Assembly: GCA_003670425.1 (NCBI GenBank)
Contig: QWRL01000138.1
Location: 1 to 6,410 of the forward strand
DNA from: Chloroflexota bacterium
GTDB lineage: Bacteria > Chloroflexota > Anaerolineae > Anaerolineales > UBA11657
Length of the DNA: 6,410 nucleotides
Direction: 5' to 3'
In this document: one piece after another, positions 1 to 5,105 of the stretch
How positions within the stretch are numbered: position 1 is the stretch's first letter
Layout of the letters: every line of letters starts with the position of its first letter
Program-made: the position numbers and the translations under genes
Notes under the pieces: generated by a model
The model's database searches: none
Told to the model about the DNA's origin: nothing
Seen by the model: only the letters and a program-made list of their open reading frames with translations

Positions 1-799
1 CCGGCCGCCACCCCCAGCCGGCGGCCGGGGTCAGAGAGCGCAGCGTGCCGGCGCGCCAGCCGTAGTAGCCTTCGTTTAGCAAGAGCACAGCGCCGCGCAG
101 CTGATTTGCAAAGCCCGCATCTTGCCAGTCCTTCAAACCAAACGGGTAAGTTTCTTGCTCCTTGCTCGGTGCGTTGCCGGTGTATAGCCCGGACTGGTAT
201 TCCAGCAGCGCCAGCAACAGCCGCGGGTTGATGGAGTAGTTGCGCGCCGCTTTCTGCAAAACCTGCCATCCATCGGCGCGATAAGTTTCGCCGTCTTTTT
301 CACGCACGGAAGCCAGCCATGGGCCGGCTTGCGCACCATCATTGATGACCGGATACAGCTCCTGCAGTGGCCCGTACACAAATGTGTTGTCGGGAATAAT
401 TTGCGGTTGCGGTGGCACGCTGAAATCAAACATGCTTACGAGCAAGTTTGAACCGGGCGCCACCAGCACGCCCGTCATGGGCAGGCTTGGGTTTGCAGCG
501 CGCAGGTCGCCCTCGGATACGCCGAAGCGCCCCGCAAGTGCCGGCACGGTGTCCCCCGGCTGCGAACGATAAAAATTCTTTGGCTTACTCTCGGCTGCCG
601 GGGCGGGCACAGTGGGTGTCGGCGGTGGCAGCGTGGGCACGGCTGTCGGGGGCGGCGCCGTTGGTGTGGGCTCCGCAGTCGCCGCCGGCTGCAGCTCAAT
701 GCGGGCGCGCTGCGGTATGGCGGCCTGCGCAGCCACGCAGCCGGCAATCAGCACGGCAGCACAGCCCGCCAAAAATAATTTATGTTGCCGGTTGCCCAT
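1..799 (-). CDS. LysM-domain lipoprotein with lytic-transglycosylase-like region (3' end cut by window edge)
   Basis: Starts at the ATG at 799 and stays open for 266 codons to the edge, so the C terminus is missing. Residues 1-21 form a lipoprotein signal: a short basic start, a hydrophobic stretch and a textbook lipobox LIAGC with Cys21 as the predicted lipidation site. Residues 36-70 are a Pro/Thr/Ala linker (PTPTAPPPTAVPTLPPP region), typical of surface proteins of Chloroflexota. Residues 77-121 read as one LysM peptidoglycan-binding domain (YRSQPGDTVPALAGRFGVS, then ANPSLP and VAPGSNLLV). Residues 178-205 (NPRLLLALLEYQSG) resemble the active-site helix of SLT lytic transglycosylases, but the usual Glu of 'ESG' is Gln202; Glu200 lies two residues earlier. 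A cell-wall-binding surface protein is well supported; enzymatic activity is doubtful. No clear Shine-Dalgarno precedes the ATG. It lies downstream of the PD40 lipoprotein on the same strand, 150 nt away, probably with its own promoter. Confidence 0.85.
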   Translation of the reverse strand, partial: MGNRQHKLFLAGCAAVLIAGCVAAQAAIPQRARIELQPAATAEPTPTAPPPTAVPTLPPPTPTVPAPAAESKPKNFYRSQPGDTVPALAGRFGVSEGDLRAANPSLPMTGVLVAPGSNLLVSMFDFSVPPQPQIIPDNTFVYGPLQELYPVINDGAQAGPWLASVREKDGETYRADGWQVLQKAARNYSINPRLLLALLEYQSGLYTGNAPSKEQETYPFGLKDWQDAGFANQLRGAVLLLNEGYYGWRAGTLRSLTPAAGWGWRP

Positions 800-819
800 T
801 TGTTTCAGTTGCGCCCGGC

Positions 820-852
820 ATTATAAACATTGCGCGCGCCGGAATTTATCAA
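820..852 (-). promoter_or_regulatory. Possible promoter for the LysM lipoprotein gene
   Basis: On the minus strand a perfect TATAAT (825-820) lies 20 nt before the ATG at 799. A TTGATA (852-847) lies upstream, but the spacer is 21 bp, longer than the preferred 16-18, so the -35 assignment is weak. The predicted leader would be only about 14 nt. Confidence 0.35.
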
Positions 853-854
853 TG

Positions 855-890
855 AAAAAAACGGGCGCCCGCGCTCCAAGATTGCGCGCA
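855..890 (-). terminator. Possible intrinsic terminator after the PD40 lipoprotein gene
   Basis: Reading the minus strand, CGCGC, a 9-nt loop and GCGCG form a 5-bp stem. A GC palindrome (CGGGCGCCCG, 871-862) and a run of seven T (861-855) follow. It begins about 60 nt past the stop codon of the 626-residue protein and precedes the possible promoter of the next gene. The stem is short and not directly abutted to the T tract, so the call is tentative. Confidence 0.4.
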
Positions 891-949
891 GGTAACGCAC
901 CCTCAAAAGGCGCGGCAGCTGCCTGCTCCGGGCTGCACCCCGCCACACA

Positions 950-2830
950 TCATTGCGCCGGCTGCCAGTCCGGTTCAATGTCATCGCCGCTGGAGTCCGG
1001 GTTGCTGAGCATGGTCTGCGAATCACCAGTGCTGGTCATCATGTAAACCTTAAAGGTGCCGCTGCGGTTGGAAGAGAACGCAATCTGGTCGCCGTTGGAA
1101 GACCAGGTGGGCGAGAAGTCATCGCCGCGCGAAACTGTCAGGCGCACAGTTTCAAGCGTCTCCACTGTTAACAGCATGATCTCAAAATCACCGAAGCGAT
1201 CGGAGGAGAACGCAACCTGATCACCGCGCGGCGACCAAGCCGGGTCCAGGTCAGTTCCCGGGTCGTTCGTGAGGCGGGCCTGGAAATGTCCGTAAGCATC
1301 CATCAGGTACAGCTCCATGTTGCCGTCGCGTTCGGACCAAAACACAATGTCCGAGCCCAATGGCGACCAGTCCGGCGAACCCTCTTTTGCTGCGGTGTTC
1401 GTCAGGCGTTGCAATTCTGTGCCCAGCGGGCTCATGGTGAAGATCTCCGCATTGCCCGCGCGCTCGCTGACAAATGCAATCCGGCTGCCATCGGGCGCCC
1501 AAGTGGGCTGCCTGTCAGAAAAGACGCTGTCCGTAATGCGTTTGGTGTTTGAGCCATCCAGGTTCATTGTGTAAATTTCCGCGTTTTGATCGCGGAAGGA
1601 GTACAGTGCAATTTTGCTGCCGTCGGGCGAGAAGGCCGGGCTGCGGTCGCTGGCGGCATTGTTGGAGATGCGCGTTGCACCGGGAGCGTCGGATTTGATG
1701 AGGTACAACTCGTAGTTGCCGGACTTCTGCGAGGATGCCATTACAAGGTGCGCAGGGCTGGGCGACCAGTCGGCGTTGTCATCATTGGCGGAGAATATGT
1801 TGCTCATGTTCTGCGCAGCAGAGCCCGCAGCGTAGATGGAGTAAATGTCGTAGCGGCCGGTGGAGTTGCCGGAGAAGGCCAGCCGTACGCCATCCGGGGA
1901 CCAGGTTGGAAACGACTCGTCGCTCTCCGTGAGCGTCATGCGCACGGGCTGCGAACCATCTGCCGCCATGACATAAATTTCGTAGTTGCCATCGCGCCGG
2001 GACGCAAACGCAATGCGGTCGGACTTTGGCGACCACGCTGGCTGCAAGTCTTCCCCGCCGCTGTCGGTCAGGCGCAGCTGGTCGGAGCCATCCGGGTTCA
2101 TAGAGTAGATCTCGAAGTTTCCGTCGCGGATGGAGGCAAACGCAATCCGCTTGCCATCGCGCGACCAGCTCGGTGTTAAGTCCTGGGCCGTGTTGCTGGT
2201 GAGGCGCACCTGCTCGGACCCGTCGCTGTTCATTACATATATTTCCGGGTTGCCATCGCGGTAGGAAACAAACGCGATGCGCTTGCCATCCGGCTGCCAG
2301 GTTGGGTCATAGTCATTGCCGGGGCTCTTGCTCAGGTTCGTCTGATCGCCGCCTTCTGCGTCCATGACATAGATTTCACTGTTGCCGTCGCGGTCGGATG
2401 CAAATGCAATCTGGGAAACGTTTGGCGACCAGGCCGGGTCGGTATCAGCTGCCGCATTGTCCGTCAGGCGTTTGCGGCCGGTGCCCTTGGAATCCATCAT
2501 GTAAATTTCCGTGTTGCCCTCCAGATCCGACACGAAGGCAATGCGGCCGCTAAACCCGGTGGGGGCCGGCGTGGGCAGCGGGCCCAGGGTTGCGGTGGGG
2601 GTTGGCGTGTGAGTGTAGGTCGGCGACGGCGTGGGTGTGAGGGTGAACAGGATTAGCGCCAGCGGCTCGGGCGGCCGGCCAATGGCATCCACCAAAAACT
2701 GCGGCGGGTTGCAGGCCATGCTGGCGAGCAGCAGCAACGCGCCCACCAACAGCGCAGCCGCCGGCCGGCGTGGTGCACCGCGCAAATTTCTTTTCGCGCC
2801 AGCCGGCCCGTGCTCAGACAATGCAGCCAT
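950..2830 (-). CDS. TolB-like PD40 beta-propeller lipoprotein with twelve repeats
   Basis: A 626-residue exported protein. Residues 17-39 hold a basic stretch then a hydrophobic core (AALLVGALLLLASMAC); Cys40 is a plausible lipidation site, although Ser at -3 makes the lipobox imperfect. Residues 63-90 are a Thr/Pro linker. Residues 94-626 are entirely twelve tandem PD40/WD40-like blades of 44-46 residues, each with the pattern (R/Q)IAF-S-RDGN-EIY-M-DG-RLT-PWSPDG, as in TolB and its relatives. TolB itself has one six-bladed propeller after another domain; here the number allows two full propellers. The ATG at 2830 was chosen because it precedes the export signal. It lies 17 nt inside the upstream small membrane gene, suggesting translational coupling, and no strong Shine-Dalgarno is visible. 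Such propellers usually bind proteins or glycans at the cell surface; the ligand is unknown, and nothing links it to a Tol-Pal system here. Confidence 0.88.
   Translation of the reverse strand: MAALSEHGPAGAKRNLRGAPRRPAAALLVGALLLLASMACNPPQFLVDAIGRPPEPLALILFTLTPTPSPTYTHTPTPTATLGPLPTPAPTGFSGRIAFVSDLEGNTEIYMMDSKGTGRKRLTDNAAADTDPAWSPNVSQIAFASDRDGNSEIYVMDAEGGDQTNLSKSPGNDYDPTWQPDGKRIAFVSYRDGNPEIYVMNSDGSEQVRLTSNTAQDLTPSWSRDGKRIAFASIRDGNFEIYSMNPDGSDQLRLTDSGGEDLQPAWSPKSDRIAFASRRDGNYEIYVMAADGSQPVRMTLTESDESFPTWSPDGVRLAFSGNSTGRYDIYSIYAAGSAAQNMSNIFSANDDNADWSPSPAHLVMASSQKSGNYELYLIKSDAPGATRISNNAASDRSPAFSPDGSKIALYSFRDQNAEIYTMNLDGSNTKRITDSVFSDRQPTWAPDGSRIAFVSERAGNAEIFTMSPLGTELQRLTNTAAKEGSPDWSPLGSDIVFWSERDGNMELYLMDAYGHFQARLTNDPGTDLDPAWSPRGDQVAFSSDRFGDFEIMLLTVETLETVRLTVSRGDDFSPTWSSNGDQIAFSSNRSGTFKVYMMTSTGDSQTMLSNPDSSGDDIEPDWQPAQ
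953..2551 (-). repeat. Twelve tandem ~132-bp coding repeats (PD40 blades)
   Basis: Repeats begin at residues 94, 139, 183, 227, 271, 315, 360, 405, 449, 493, 537 and 581 of the encoded protein and fill it to its last residue. Ten are 44-45 residues with clear consensus. Repeats 6 and 7 are the most divergent, lack the RDGN turn, and are both 45 residues; they sit exactly where one six-blade propeller would end and the next begin. The DNA copies are diverged, so this is protein-level duplication, not a recent tandem expansion. Confidence 0.9.
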
Positions 2831-3020
2831 ACCCGGCGGGCACCAGCATTGCCAGGCACACAGCTACGCCGCCCAGCATAATGATTACCGGCACATTTTC
2901 GCGCACGATGAACAGGTTCCACTCCATTTCAGCAAGCGCATCGAGCGCCAGGTAACCTAACACGGCCGCAGCAATCAGCAGCCAAAACGAAGTCTCACAA
3001 TTTATTGCAATTTGGGTCAT
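2814..3020 (-). CDS. Small two-helix membrane protein
   Basis: A 68-residue protein that I do not recognise as a named family. Two hydrophobic helices are visible at about residues 12-30 (FWLLIAAAVLGYLALDAL) and 43-65 (VPVIIMLGGVAVCLAMLVP), separated by a short charged segment with Glu, Arg and Glu. Its last 17 nt overlap the start of the PD40 lipoprotein gene in another frame, a layout that fits translational coupling and supports its being real. It is the first gene of the leftward unit, about 20 nt below a predicted extended -10. The Shine-Dalgarno is poor. It might help export or anchor the propeller lipoprotein, but that is only a guess from position. A small chance remains that it is a chance open frame, since GC-rich DNA makes hydrophobic ones easily. 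Confidence 0.6.
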   Translation of the reverse strand: MTQIAINCETSFWLLIAAAVLGYLALDALAEMEWNLFIVRENVPVIIMLGGVAVCLAMLVPAGYGCIV

Positions 3021-3046
3021 ACATCACCAGCCCGTGGGCACTGCGC

Positions 3047-3055
3047 AATATAGCA
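3047..3055 (-). promoter_or_regulatory. Extended -10 promoter for the leftward unit
   Basis: On the minus strand TGCTATATT reads as an extended -10 (TG-n-TATATT), ending 27 nt before the ATG at 3020. No good -35 hexamer lies 16-18 bp upstream, which is common with extended -10 promoters. It lies in the divergent spacer shared with the iron operon. Confidence 0.4.
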
Positions 3056-3131
3056 CAATCATTTGTTCCGGAATGCGTTTCCATGTGTTTTACTGCGCGC
3101 AGCCGTGGCGGCCGGCCGCGCCAATTGTGCT
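3052..3131. repeat. Short inverted repeat ATTGTGCT flanking the divergent spacer
   Basis: AGCACAAT at 3052-3059 and ATTGTGCT at 3124-3131 are perfect 8-bp inverted copies 64 nt apart. Read in the direction of transcription, each copy abuts or overlaps a predicted promoter hexamer: TATATT for the leftward unit and TTGACA for the iron operon. This could be a pair of half-sites for a shared regulator, or chance. Confidence 0.35.
3108..3119. repeat. 12-bp GC-only palindrome upstream of the iron promoter
   Basis: GCGGCCGGCCGC is a perfect palindrome ending 11 nt before the -35 of the iron operon. Its GGCCGGCC core also occurs in the leader-coding part of the propeller gene (near 2674 and 2761). 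That makes it as likely a common word of a GC-rich genome as an operator. Confidence 0.3.
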
Positions 3132-3158
3132 TGACAAATCCGGATCAGCCGGTAAAAT
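3131..3158 (+). promoter_or_regulatory. Sigma-70-type promoter of the ferrous-iron operon
   Basis: A perfect TTGACA (3131-3136), a 16-bp spacer and TAAAAT (3153-3158, one mismatch to TATAAT). The predicted transcription start is near 3165, in the centre of the metalloregulator palindrome. The leader to the first in-frame start codon would then be very short (about 16 nt to the TTG at 3181, about 40 nt to the GTG at 3205). Confidence 0.75.
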
Positions 3159-3175
3159 TTAGGCATGCCTAATTT
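3156..3175. promoter_or_regulatory. DtxR/SirR-type metalloregulator operator (iron box)
   Basis: The core TTAGGCATGCCTAA (3159-3172) is a perfect 14-bp palindrome; extending it to 3156-3175 gives 9 of 10 matching pairs. Its TTAGG-N4-CCTAA layout matches the first 14 positions of the classical DtxR/IdeR box and the SirR-type box. It overlaps the end of the -10 and the predicted start of transcription, so a bound repressor would block initiation. The first gene downstream encodes a DtxR-family protein and the next two encode FeoB parts, so iron-dependent autorepression is the natural reading. Whether this particular protein or another DtxR relative binds it cannot be seen. Confidence 0.75.
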
Positions 3176-3180
3176 AATGA

Positions 3181-4212
3181 TTGTCGACGGGAACCAAATC
3201 TAGGGTGGCGCAAGCAATTTTATTTTTGCTATTGGGGGCGGCTTTACTGTTGTCGGCGCTCTGGGCCTTCCGGCCCGGCAGCGGCTGGTACTGGCGCGGC
3301 CAAACCCAGAATGAAATGACTGACCGCGTGCGCACCGAAGACGCGGTGAAGCACATTCACCTCAGCAACTTGCGCGGCCTGCAACCGACGCTTGAGAGCC
3401 TGGCCGGTGCATTGCAAGTGACCGGCAATCAAGCCGCTGCAGTGGCGCAAAGCCTCACACAATTTGGGCTGGCAGACTTAATGGATGGCCAGCTGCGCCT
3501 GCAGCCGCGCGGTGTGGAAGCCGCACTGCACATCATTCGTGTGCACCGCTTGTGGGAGCATCATCTGGCGGAGGGCACAAGCGTCTCCGAGGGTGAGTGG
3601 CACTCGCAAGCCGACCGCATCGAACATCAGCTCTCGCCGCAGGATGCGGATAAGCTGGCAGCCCAGATGGGCAACCCGCTGCGCGATCCGCACGGCGACC
3701 CGATCCCCTCGCACGCGGGCAGCTTGCGCCCGCAAGACGGACTGCCGCTTTCCAATGTGGCGGTAAATCAATCCTGCAGAATTGTGCACATCGAAGACGA
3801 GCCGGTCGCAATCTTTTCACAAATTGTAGCCAGTGGCTTGCAGCCCGAAATGGAGCTGCGCGTGCTGGAGAACAATTCGCGGCGCGTGCGCGTGTGGGCT
3901 GATGGCAGCGAGCATGTACTGGCGCCCCTGCTGGCGGCGAATGTGGCGGTGCGGCCAATTGAAGTGCAGGCGCAAGAAGTTGCGCAGCGGCCGTTATGCG
4001 ACCTTGAGCCCGGGCAGGCCAGCCGCGTTGTGGGCATCTCGCATGCATGCCGCGGGCTTGAACGGCGGCGCCTGCTGGACCTGGGATTACTGCCCGGCAC
4101 TATGGTCTACGCCGAGCTGCGCAGCCCTTCCGGCGACCCCACCGCGTATCGCATTCGTGACACTCTGATTGCATTGCGCCGCACGCAGGCGCAATGGGTG
4201 CGTGTGGAGTAA
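3181..4212 (+). CDS. Membrane-anchored DtxR-family metalloregulator fused to FeoA domain
   Basis: A 343-residue protein predicted to sense divalent iron or manganese and repress its operon. Residues 10-31 form a transmembrane helix (AILFLLLGAALLLSALWAF), unusual for a repressor. Residues 48-115 match the DtxR winged helix (RTEDAVKHIH start, then LESLAGAL). Residues 116-187 match the dimerisation/metal domain (RVHRLWEHHLAE, WHSQADRIEHQLS, DPHGDPIPS). By alignment from memory, His122, Glu126 and His141 correspond to DtxR His79, Glu83 and His98. Asp145, Glu148 and His149 correspond to Cys102, Glu105 and His106, and Asp54 to Met10, as in MntR Asp8. Residues 189-260 are the DtxR SH3-like domain and 271-343 a FeoA domain (CDLEPGQASRVVGI, LLDLGLLPGTMV). 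The TTG at 3181 is the first codon after an in-frame TGA and lacks a Shine-Dalgarno. GTG 3205 keeps the membrane helix; ATG 3316 removes it. FeoA normally partners FeoB, encoded next. Confidence 0.87.
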   Translation: MSTGTKSRVAQAILFLLLGAALLLSALWAFRPGSGWYWRGQTQNEMTDRVRTEDAVKHIHLSNLRGLQPTLESLAGALQVTGNQAAAVAQSLTQFGLADLMDGQLRLQPRGVEAALHIIRVHRLWEHHLAEGTSVSEGEWHSQADRIEHQLSPQDADKLAAQMGNPLRDPHGDPIPSHAGSLRPQDGLPLSNVAVNQSCRIVHIEDEPVAIFSQIVASGLQPEMELRVLENNSRRVRVWADGSEHVLAPLLAANVAVRPIEVQAQEVAQRPLCDLEPGQASRVVGISHACRGLERRRLLDLGLLPGTMVYAELRSPSGDPTAYRIRDTLIALRRTQAQWVRVE

Positions 4213-4228
4213 CAGCATGGCAAAGGAG
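4206..4228 (+). promoter_or_regulatory. Two candidate ribosome binding sites for the FeoB GTPase gene
   Basis: GGAG at 4206-4209, inside the end of the regulator gene, is 7 nt before the ATG at 4217. A stronger AAAGGAG at 4222-4228 is 9 nt before an in-frame GTG at 4238. Either start leaves the Cys/His cluster and the whole G domain intact, so the choice changes only seven residues. Confidence 0.65.
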
Positions 4229-5074
4229 ACCAGCCCAGTGAATTCAGTTCCAGTAATTCAACCTGCGGGTGCGGCGTGTGAAACCTGCCCCGCGCATCAT
4301 GCCGCCAACCTGCTGCGGCTGGGTGTGAATGTAAACGACTGTGATTTTGTGGTGGCGCTGGCGGGCAATCCCAACACCGGCAAGAGCACGGTCTTCAACG
4401 CGCTCACAGGTCTGCGCCAGCACACCGGCAACTGGCCGGGCAAAACCGTGACGCGCGCGGAAGGCGCATACTCATACGGCCAAAAGCGCTACAAGATTGT
4501 TGATCTTCCCGGCACCTATTCGCTGCTCTCCACCACCTTGGATGAGGAGGTGGCGCGCGATTTTATTTTGTTCGGGCAGCCGGATGTGACGGTGGTGGTT
4601 GTGGATGCCACGCGTCTGGAACGCAACTTGAACCTGGTGCTGCAGGTGCTGGAGATAACCGACCGTGCCGTGCTCAGCCTGAACCTGATGGATGAGGCGC
4701 GCCGCCACCAGCTGCAGGTGGATGACCGCCGGCTGGCGCGTGACCTGGGCATTCCGGTGGTGCCAATGTCTGCGCGGCGCGGCGAAGGCATCGCAGATTT
4801 GCTGCGCGCTGTGCATGAGGTTGCCACCGGCGCCACCGTGTGCAATCCGCACCGCTTGCAAAGCGAGCCCGCCGGCCTCAAGCGCGCCGTGGCGCAGCTT
4901 GTGACTCAGATCAATGCCGTGTATCCCGGGCTGCCCAATGCGCGCTGGGTGGCCATGCGCCTGCTGGATGGCGATCAGCGCATCATTGATGCAATGCAGC
5001 GCGGCGAGCTGGGCGATCTTACATTGCGCCAGAATTTAGAGCCGGCCCCGCAAGCGGCGCTGGATCCCGCATAG
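4217..5074 (+). CDS. feoB: Stand-alone FeoB GTPase (G domain plus GDI-like region)
   Basis: The cytoplasmic GTPase half of the ferrous-iron transporter FeoB as a separate 285-residue protein. G1 is GNPNTGKST (50-58), the switch I region is HTGNWPGKTVT (69-79, Thr77 the likely G2 Thr), G3 is DLPG (96-99), G4 is NLMD (156-159) and G5 is SARRGEG (185-191). Residues about 195-270 should form the helical GDI domain. Full-length FeoB continues from here into the membrane; this protein instead ends at a TAG followed at once by an in-frame TGA. An N-terminal extension carries CETCPAHH (21-28), a possible metal site lacking in classical FeoB such as the E. coli protein. ATG 4217 is 4 nt past the regulator's stop, showing tight operon coupling; GTG 4238 is an equally good start. 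It presumably associates with the permease encoded next and with the FeoA domain encoded just before. Confidence 0.93.
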   Translation: MAKETSPVNSVPVIQPAGAACETCPAHHAANLLRLGVNVNDCDFVVALAGNPNTGKSTVFNALTGLRQHTGNWPGKTVTRAEGAYSYGQKRYKIVDLPGTYSLLSTTLDEEVARDFILFGQPDVTVVVVDATRLERNLNLVLQVLEITDRAVLSLNLMDEARRHQLQVDDRRLARDLGIPVVPMSARRGEGIADLLRAVHEVATGATVCNPHRLQSEPAGLKRAVAQLVTQINAVYPGLPNARWVAMRLLDGDQRIIDAMQRGELGDLTLRQNLEPAPQAALDPA

Positions 5075-5092
5075 TGATGGCGCGGCCAGTTC

Positions 5093-5098
5093 AAGGAG
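5093..5098 (+). promoter_or_regulatory. Strong ribosome binding site deciding the TTG start of the FeoB permease
   Basis: AAGGAG is 7 nt before the TTG at 5106, in the 31-nt gap between the two FeoB genes. It fixes a non-ATG start and shows that the permease is initiated on its own rather than being the broken tail of one gene. Confidence 0.85.
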
Positions 5099-5105
5099 AC
5101 AAAAT

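Noticed and set aside
1..28. Perfect 9-bp inverted repeat (CCGGCCGCC ... GGCGGCCGG) with a 10-nt loop at the left edge
   Set aside because: It lies inside the open coding frame of the LysM protein and is explained by Pro/Ala/Gly/Arg codons; there is no T tract, and the window edge prevents further judgement.
914..923. Palindrome GGCAGCTGCC in the gap after the propeller gene
   Set aside because: It has no loop and no adjacent T run, so it is not a convincing terminator or operator; short GC palindromes are frequent here.
448..1046. Two overlapping plus-strand open frames over the start of the LysM gene and the intergenic gap
   Set aside because: They oppose the lipoprotein signal and LysM codons, give Gly/Ala/Arg-rich products with no recognisable domain, and span the predicted promoter and terminator.
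1586..2179. Long open frame on the plus strand (197 codons) opposite the propeller repeats
   Set aside because: It is antisense to a clearly real repeat protein, and its length follows from the periodic GC-rich codons of the repeats. The product has no domain pattern and no plausible ribosome binding site was seen.
953..2551. Tandem ~132-bp periodicity considered as a CRISPR array or satellite
   Set aside because: The period is protein-coding, the units are diverged at DNA level, and they match PD40 blades; there are no short identical repeats with unique spacers.
2631..2960. Plus-strand open frame of 109 codons over the small membrane gene and propeller signal peptide
   Set aside because: It is antisense to an export signal and a two-helix membrane protein; the product has no coherent features.
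3533..4048. Open frame of 171 codons on the minus strand inside the DtxR-FeoA gene
   Set aside because: Its product is Arg/Ala/Pro-rich low-complexity sequence, typical of an antisense shadow in GC-rich DNA.
5072..5105. Idea that feoB is one gene broken by a frameshift or nonsense mutation
   Set aside because: The gap has tandem stops and a strong AAGGAG at ideal distance from a TTG start, and no expected FeoB segment is missing. This fits a natural split.
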